Shown here: one piece after another, positions 41,501 through 42,684 of the stretch | Layout: every line of letters begins with the position of its first letter | Numbering within the stretch: the first letter of the stretch is position 1 | DNA from: JAUWOY01 sp034431315 | GTDB lineage: Bacteria; Chloroflexota; Anaerolineae; VGOG01 | Length of the DNA stretch: 42,684 nucleotides | Assembly (NCBI GenBank): GCA_034431315.1 | Contig: DAOUDK010000031.1 | Coordinates: forward strand, 1 to 42,684 | Direction: 5' to 3' | Translations under genes and position numbers: made by a program | The notes under the pieces: generated by a model | The model's input: only the letters and a program-made list of their open reading frames with translations | Told to the model about the DNA's origin: nothing | Database searches by the model: none

Positions 41501-42684
41501 ATTGACGCCGGCCCGGATGGCATCCTGGGAACGGCCGACGACGTCACCACCACCACGACCACCGCCGGCGATGGATCGTACACCTTCACCGGTGTGGTGC
41601 CCGGCAACTACGCTGTCCAGGAGACAGACCCAAGCGGCTTTGTGAGCACCACCACCAACTACGTGCCCGTGAGCGTGGGCAGCGGCGGCGCAGCCAGCGC
41701 CAACTTCGGCGACCAGGCGGTGGGCACCGTAGCCGGCGTCGTCTTCGAGGACCTGAACGGCGATGGCGTCCAAGACCCAGGTGAGCCGGGCATCGGTGGC
41801 GTTACCGTCACCCTCTACTCTGAAGGCGCAGACGGACTGCTAGGTACCGCCGACGACGTCGTGGAGGGAACCGCCACCACCGCCGGCGACGGCAGCTACC
41901 TCTTCACCGGCGTGGTGGCCGGCGACTACCTGGTCACCGAGACCGATCCCACGGGCTACGTCTCCACCACGAGCAACGACGTGCCGGTCAGCGTGCCACC
42001 GGGTGGCGCGGCCAGCGCCGACTTTGGCGACCAGGCGGTGGGCACGGTAAGCGGCGTGGTCTTCAGCGACCTGAACGGCAACGGCGTGCAGGATCCCGGC
42101 GAGCCAGGCTTAGGTGGCGTCACGGTCGAGTTGGTCGACGCCGGCCCGGATGGCATCCTCGGCACCGCCGACGACGTCACCACCACCACGACCACCGCCG
42201 GCGATGGATCGTACACCTTCACCGGTGTGGTGCCCGGCAACTACGCCGTCCAGGAGACAGACCCAAGCGGCTTTGTGAGCACCACCACCAACTACGTGCC
42301 CGTGAGCGTAGGCAGCGGCGGCGCAGCCAGCGCCAACTTCGGCGACCAGGCGGTGGGCACCGTAGCCGGCACAGTCTTCGAGGACCTGAACGGCGATGGC
42401 GTCCAAGACCCAGGTGAGCCGGGCATCGGTGGCGTTACCGTCACCCTCACCAACAGCAGCACCGTCACCACCACCACCGCTGGCGACGGCAGCTACCTCT
42501 TCACCGGCGTGGTGGCCGGCGACTACCTGGTCACAGAGACCGACCCAGACGGCTACGTCTCCACCTCATCAAACGACGTGCCCATCAGCGTGCCAGCGGG
42601 TGGCGCGGCCAGCGCCGACTTCGGCGATCAGGCGGTGGGCACGGTAAGCGGCGTGGTCTTCAGCGACCTGAACGGCAACGGCGT
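29513..42684 (+). CDS. Giant repetitive surface protein: DUF11, SdrD_B and beta-propeller-like repeats (3' end outside window)
   Basis: One frame stays open from ATG 29513 to the window edge, at least 4390 codons. Three hydrophobic segments open it (about residues 19-42, 47-70 and 90-115, the last ending in a signal-like PIAHAHN). A domain of about 390 residues that I do not recognise comes next. Then come two DUF11 domains (from about 509 and 625), three SdrD_B domains (762-1101), a DUF11 domain (from 1104), 14 propeller-like repeats (1191-1955), an Ig-like region (to 2119), seven SdrD_B domains (to 2902), three DUF11 domains (to 3320) and about eleven SdrD_B domains to the window end. Each SdrD_B carries a Ca-binding-like D-x-N/D-G-N/D-G motif and a DFG(Y/D) close. 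A calcium-stiffened stalk or adhesin is inferred. I checked the frame at many points and found no stop or frameshift. The C-terminal anchor is not seen. Confidence 0.9.
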   Translation, partial: MKRNFNTHSSRVSTRKARVWFVLGAVALAGLLVLALLLSLAGSPLAKHAWAGALAVFAGMALYAGVRHWLLSRTLWREVRRKRAFAPRRRLLWVNVAVILALVLNLGQCLIPGATIPIAHAHNVDHRMNWMFFDQATLDLISARAGANDLPLVRAGDELGIIIKASPQPSGATTGVGGYVTFYIPEGTQVTDVAYMWPDGNGGYTDMPMKGQAIVAIGDGPIGGKTTTELIGLTLGANAVGQTEAAVDASGLHRGTLAGVYGDTGIFYSTDPDAAWQSWANSGGYDGNVGTADNAIVNNRGETVTPNNKWDAEQLLAYGSTSPAKPIIDYGDGRGSAPWGLASGVAGPESGYAWQFDRDVWLANGGTDMKDAANDLGPWNRIQYSGSQIGKDQPGLESADLGYAGVDASSLGWDMTTPLSPTLSLTDTISPKAIRWSVGMLITGRSEYVRVTLRVSHDPGDPDAPYDANGCFEAHTDVIGGDAGGEQGGKDHLWRYYDPTDATLNPCSLLVKRASKDVVTNGEIFQYVIELWNAGSLTTLTNVVIQDTLPGEVSFISAFPAQDSGPNPLVWAIPSMAPGEVFLATVTVQAKSSGVLALNNVTSTSDEGITSEANSGVWLGATPVLILSKSVTPPNVAPGDTVQYTIQIDNDGAGPSGDPLNIEDYLSAGFTYVSLDSVTVNGANAIGSTTVDSTDPNRPIFTVALAINAGQSLVLVFTAQVDAAQSPDTYYNSFSVTHKDPSTGETTTIATGTEAPVQVGGAAIGDTIYRDWNSDGIQDPEDEGLPGVTVELYASDGTTLLQTTTTDANGNYLFNGLVAGTYVVKADGTSVPTGYTLTGDPEGALDGQATVTLADDEENFAIDFGYQPGGAGSIGDLVFEDVGNDGSYDPALGDSGIANVTVWLYEDTNGNGVIDPDDALIGTTSSDANGLYTFTNLAEGLDYIVDVDEIDPDLTAYFSPNTFIASTPDLQAVSNLTGSYLNADFGYFELVPSSIGDQAFIDMDGDGVYSPTVDSVLPDVTVNLYKDTNSNGVIDPGEPVLQTTSTSITGTYTFEQLGPGNYIVDVDGTDPNVPAGYYPSADEIAVNLGVGEDHTDVDFPFVQLISKEVDKAVANPGDTLTFTITVQYPGSELLSNATVTDAVPAGASFVDAGQGGTESGGVITWNLGSNDPGTDGNQPATFGGVGDFGTLEHVTNQFGANDALDPDVAVDSNGVLHVVFEGEAAGDSRVNIYYTNNSSGSWSTPVRLSNDADGQDALDPAIAVDSAGNAHVVYTDDTSDAKRNVYYTTNNTSGSFLATPQQLSFDDDGHDATVPDIAIDSDDNVHIVYTDRDQNSGTDPFTHAGGQDQRNIFYTTDASDSFVAPTSISVDGSDDARNPKVAVDSSDNVHVAYTDEEGADTDRNVYYVNDTGGSFGTPSNVTNNFGGNDSLTPDIDVDGSDVVHIAFLGRNTGDAQVNAYYVNDSGGSFGTPENISDDRTGKAAVEPRIAVESGGTAHVTYRSQVGGSKIDVFYANNSSGSFPIPDNLSNHLGNQNSTVSSVAVESDGTAHVVFGGKDGAKFDIFHAYSPFLPDNVSERFGGNDAQDPDVAVDSDGIVHVVYEAKASTDNQINIYYTSYDPSTDTWTTPVRLSRDDDGRPAANPSIAIDSSGVVHVAYQDRDQNGVLGTAQGRINVFYVNDQGTGTWTTPVSLSNDVDGQDALNPAIAVDSAGKAHVVYTDDTSDAKRNVYYTNNTSGSFLATPQQLSFDDDGHDATVPDIAIDSGDNVHVVYTDRDQNSGTDPFTHAGGQSKRNIFYTTDASGSFVAPTSISVDGSDDARNPKVAVDSSDNVHVAYTDLGGADTDRNVYYVNDTGGSFGTPSNVTNNFGGNDSLTPDIAIGSGDEVHIAFQGRSATDAVTNPYYVNNGGGSFGTPANVADPLQGLNSILPAIAVSADAVHVVWERPNDLQNVFYNTAEIFPGDPGTFTSLSASPTLVSDGNAVQVTMILSATETITEVTPSTLTITGTNGVTATLVGGPTPTPPQDVISGTQTTFVYTYTASTPTGNIGTLTFSGNATSTLGTDFATATSNSVIVAPPLTYTVTISDPATVDAVENTAYIQDSNVISPTASNTTQTALSASIGDFVWADLNGDGVQDPGEPGLAGVEVCATDGVDTFCDTTDANGEYHIYGLTTGTYTVTLNLDTVPTNYQPTTPTSLDVTLAAGQQYSDADFGLRPPGTASIGDTVWLDADEDGVVDTGEDGLPGVMVNLYKDVNNDGVIDPGDVLMDTTTTSITGTYQFEGLYGGDYLVQVDETSVVTTTYGVTSTIGAAMDLVSGTNPHDVTLIDGQAYTNADFGYNWGGSIGDFVWFDDDQDTVQDGGETGVADVSVMLWEDTNGNGEVDGAEPIMGIVTTDATGHYTFTNLAPGDYIVDVDEGTVPAPPSSPNAGEFGLMIPTTGNELPVNLGPNEDHPDADIGWVEGAIIGDTVFHDVNHNGIQNVGEPGLADITVELYESDGVTLIATTVTDGDGKYEFIAAPGDYVVTYDTADPDLPADLTDTTTPTSINATVSAGQTFQDADFGVDNSGTVGDTVFNDANGNSLQDAGSPGLPGVTVYLYDSTGATLLATAVTDASGNYLFEGLEDGAYIVEVDTSTVPLPAGFSQTADPDATLDSTGTATVSGGGSDLTLDFGYLAPVATHSVSGTVWDDNGAGVGTAGDGIQNGTEPGIAGVTVYLYDSTGTTLLATAVTDANGDYTVSGVEDGDYVVRVDSDTLPSPAYVQTGDPDAALDNETAVTVSGADVINQDFGYQEQLGSISGTVVEGDGNGLADPGETPIQGVTITLRYAGDDGFLGTTDDITSTTTTDASGNYAFTDLLPGLYQIVETNLVGYTSLADADGGNPDNISLSLGVGENKIDQDFEEALPAIEATKRDAVFNDADLNDFPSPGDTLSYTVTITNSGGSPATGVTFSDIPDSNTTLVVGSVSTSQGTVTGGNAGTPPVTVDIVTINAGASVDISFRVTITATLPAGVSHVYNQGTVSSNELPTEPTDDPDTPTDDDPTETDVTAAPDIAAFKTDTLFVDADGDGIPEPGDTLLYQITIINNGNTAATGVSFSDTPDANTALVTGTVQTSQGAVTGGNTAGDTSVSVNIPTVPGGGGTVAISFQVTINDPLPAGVTQVANQGLVSGDNFLTEPTDDPDSGAEDDDTETPVTTAPNLEATKTDLLLVDADGDGAPSPGDTLLYNITVINNGNIAATGVAFSDTPDANTTLITGTVQTSQGAVTSGNTAGDTTVGVNVGTVPGGGGTVNISFQVTINSPLLGVTQVSNQGLVTGTNFSPLPTDDPTTLQPDDPTVTNLGGLIAGTVFNDLNGNGVQDAGEPGIGGVTVDLYAPGADSLLGTADDMLVATTTTAADGTYSFSAVTAGSYLVTETDPAGYVSTTSNDVPVSVPAGGSTTADFGDQAVGTVGGTVFEDLNGNGVQDAGEPGIGGVTVELFEPGLDGILGTADDVLVDTTTTAGDGSYTFTGVTAGSYLVTETDPAGYVSTTSNDVPVSISPGGVASANFGDQALGTIVGTVYEDFNGDGTQDPGEPGIPGVTVTLYTPGPDGILGTADDGVAGTTTTDANGNYSFTGVVAGSYLVEETDPTGYVSTTSNDVPVSVAPGGSASAQFGDQKVGTVSGVVFSDLNGNGVQDPGEPGIGGVSVDLIDAGPDGILGTADDFIIAATTTNPDGSYTFTGVVPGNYAVQETDPAGFVSTTTNYVPVSVGSGGAASANFGDQAVGTVGGAVFSDLNGNGVQDPGEDGLGGVSVELIDAGPDGVLGTTDDITTTTTTAGDGSYLFTGVEPGNYAVQETDPDGFVSTTTNYVPVSVGSGGAASANFGDQAVGTVGGTVFDDLNGNGVQDAGESGIGGVVITLTNSSTVTTTTAGDGSYLFTGVVAGDYLVTETDPDGYVSTSSNDVPISVPAGGAASADFGDQAVGTVSGVVFSDLNGDGVQDPGEPGLGGVSVDLIDAGPDGILGTADDVTTTTTTAGDGSYTFTGVVPGNYAVQETDPSGFVSTTTNYVPVSVGSGGAASANFGDQAVGTVAGVVFEDLNGDGVQDPGEPGIGGVTVTLYSEGADGLLGTADDVVEGTATTAGDGSYLFTGVVAGDYLVTETDPTGYVSTTSNDVPVSVPPGGAASADFGDQAVGTVSGVVFSDLNGNGVQDPGEPGLGGVTVELVDAGPDGILGTADDVTTTTTTAGDGSYTFTGVVPGNYAVQETDPSGFVSTTTNYVPVSVGSGGAASANFGDQAVGTVAGTVFEDLNGDGVQDPGEPGIGGVTVTLTNSSTVTTTTAGDGSYLFTGVVAGDYLVTETDPDGYVSTSSNDVPISVPAGGAASADFGDQAVGTVSGVVFSDLNGNG
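33298..33804 (+). repeat. Segmental duplication inside the surface-protein gene, copy A
   Basis: About 507 bp are nearly identical to 34633-35136. The offset is 1335 bp at the left and 1332 bp after a one-codon difference. Few substitutions separate the copies, for example DQR against SKR and EEG against LGG at the protein level. Confidence 0.9.
34633..35136 (+). repeat. Segmental duplication inside the surface-protein gene, copy B
   Basis: This is the partner of 33298-33804. Both ends fall inside propeller repeats, and the flanking repeats are much more diverged, so the duplication or conversion is recent relative to the array. Confidence 0.9.
39536..42684 (+). repeat. Array of near-identical SdrD_B repeats
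   Basis: About eleven units of roughly 306 bp (some 276 bp) follow one another and run off the window. The protein unit begins VGTV.G.VF.DLNGNGVQDPGE and ends SANFGDQA. Two subtypes alternate: one with DAGPDGILGTADD and a TTTNYVPVSVGSGG ending, and one with a short TNSSTVTTTTA segment and a SNDVPISVPAGG ending. Blocks 41121-41720 and 42036-42684 contain stretches that are almost identical at DNA level, for example about 41406-41710 against 42036-42340. Confidence 0.9.

Overview
The window looks like a contig from an uncultured, moderately GC-rich bacterium. A Chloroflexota (Anaerolineae-like) origin is my best guess. It rests on gene content only: a giant SdrD_B/DUF11 surface protein, an MscL with a C-terminal zinc ribbon, DUF4332-type proteins, a type-2 IleRS under a T-box, and an SNF2/SWIM pair. 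No rRNA or tRNA gene is present to confirm it.

Layout. (1) 1-478 is a broken junction: an IS1182-like transposase fragment runs tail-to-tail into a radical-SAM gene cut inside its CxxxCxxC motif. (2) 490-4781 (minus) is a compact three-gene cluster with visibly lower GC: a GHKL/MORC-like ATPase, a protein I cannot name, and a TSPPYW DNA methyltransferase. It may be a minimal restriction or defence system. (3) 4996-9934 (minus) holds a small unknown gene and an SNF2 helicase / SWIM zinc-finger / RNase-H-fold exonuclease operon. (4) 9935-10492 is intergenic and contains a tandem word repeat and a MITE-like palindrome of about 155 bp. (5) 10493-14519 carries aspS (residues typical of non-discriminating AspRS), mgsA behind a leader ending in a terminator, an MBL-fold hydrolase and an RNase HI-like protein. 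(6) 14521-20167 is an isoleucine-responsive transcription unit: a consensus promoter, a T-box with specifier ATC, then GNAT, AlaX-like editing protein, Fic protein and ileS. (7) 20268-22163 carries a DksA/TraR-like protein, lspA and an rluD-family gene. (8) 22263-24728 carries two toxin-antitoxin-like pairs (VapBC and TumA/TumE-like) driven by near-identical promoters, with an AmmeMemoRadiSam-type radical SAM gene between them that has an in-frame TGA in its zinc ribbon. (9) 24792-29136 carries a HerA-like ATPase and two helix-hairpin-helix proteins flanking mscL. (10) 29513 to the window end is one open frame of at least 4390 codons encoding a giant repetitive surface protein that runs off the window.

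Four things stand out. IleRS carries GTHH where class I synthetases have HxGH; this GXHH swap is known from mupirocin-hyper-resistant type-2 IleRS. ileS also appears to have been colonised in frame by several short repeat families that occur elsewhere in the window, including the T-box leader. Many intergenic spacers consist of 7-10 nt words reiterated into hairpins, with a different word at each locus and often starting at a stop codon. The GHKL ATPase / unknown / methyltransferase trio is the best candidate for an undescribed system.

All family names come from motif recognition by eye. No database search was run.
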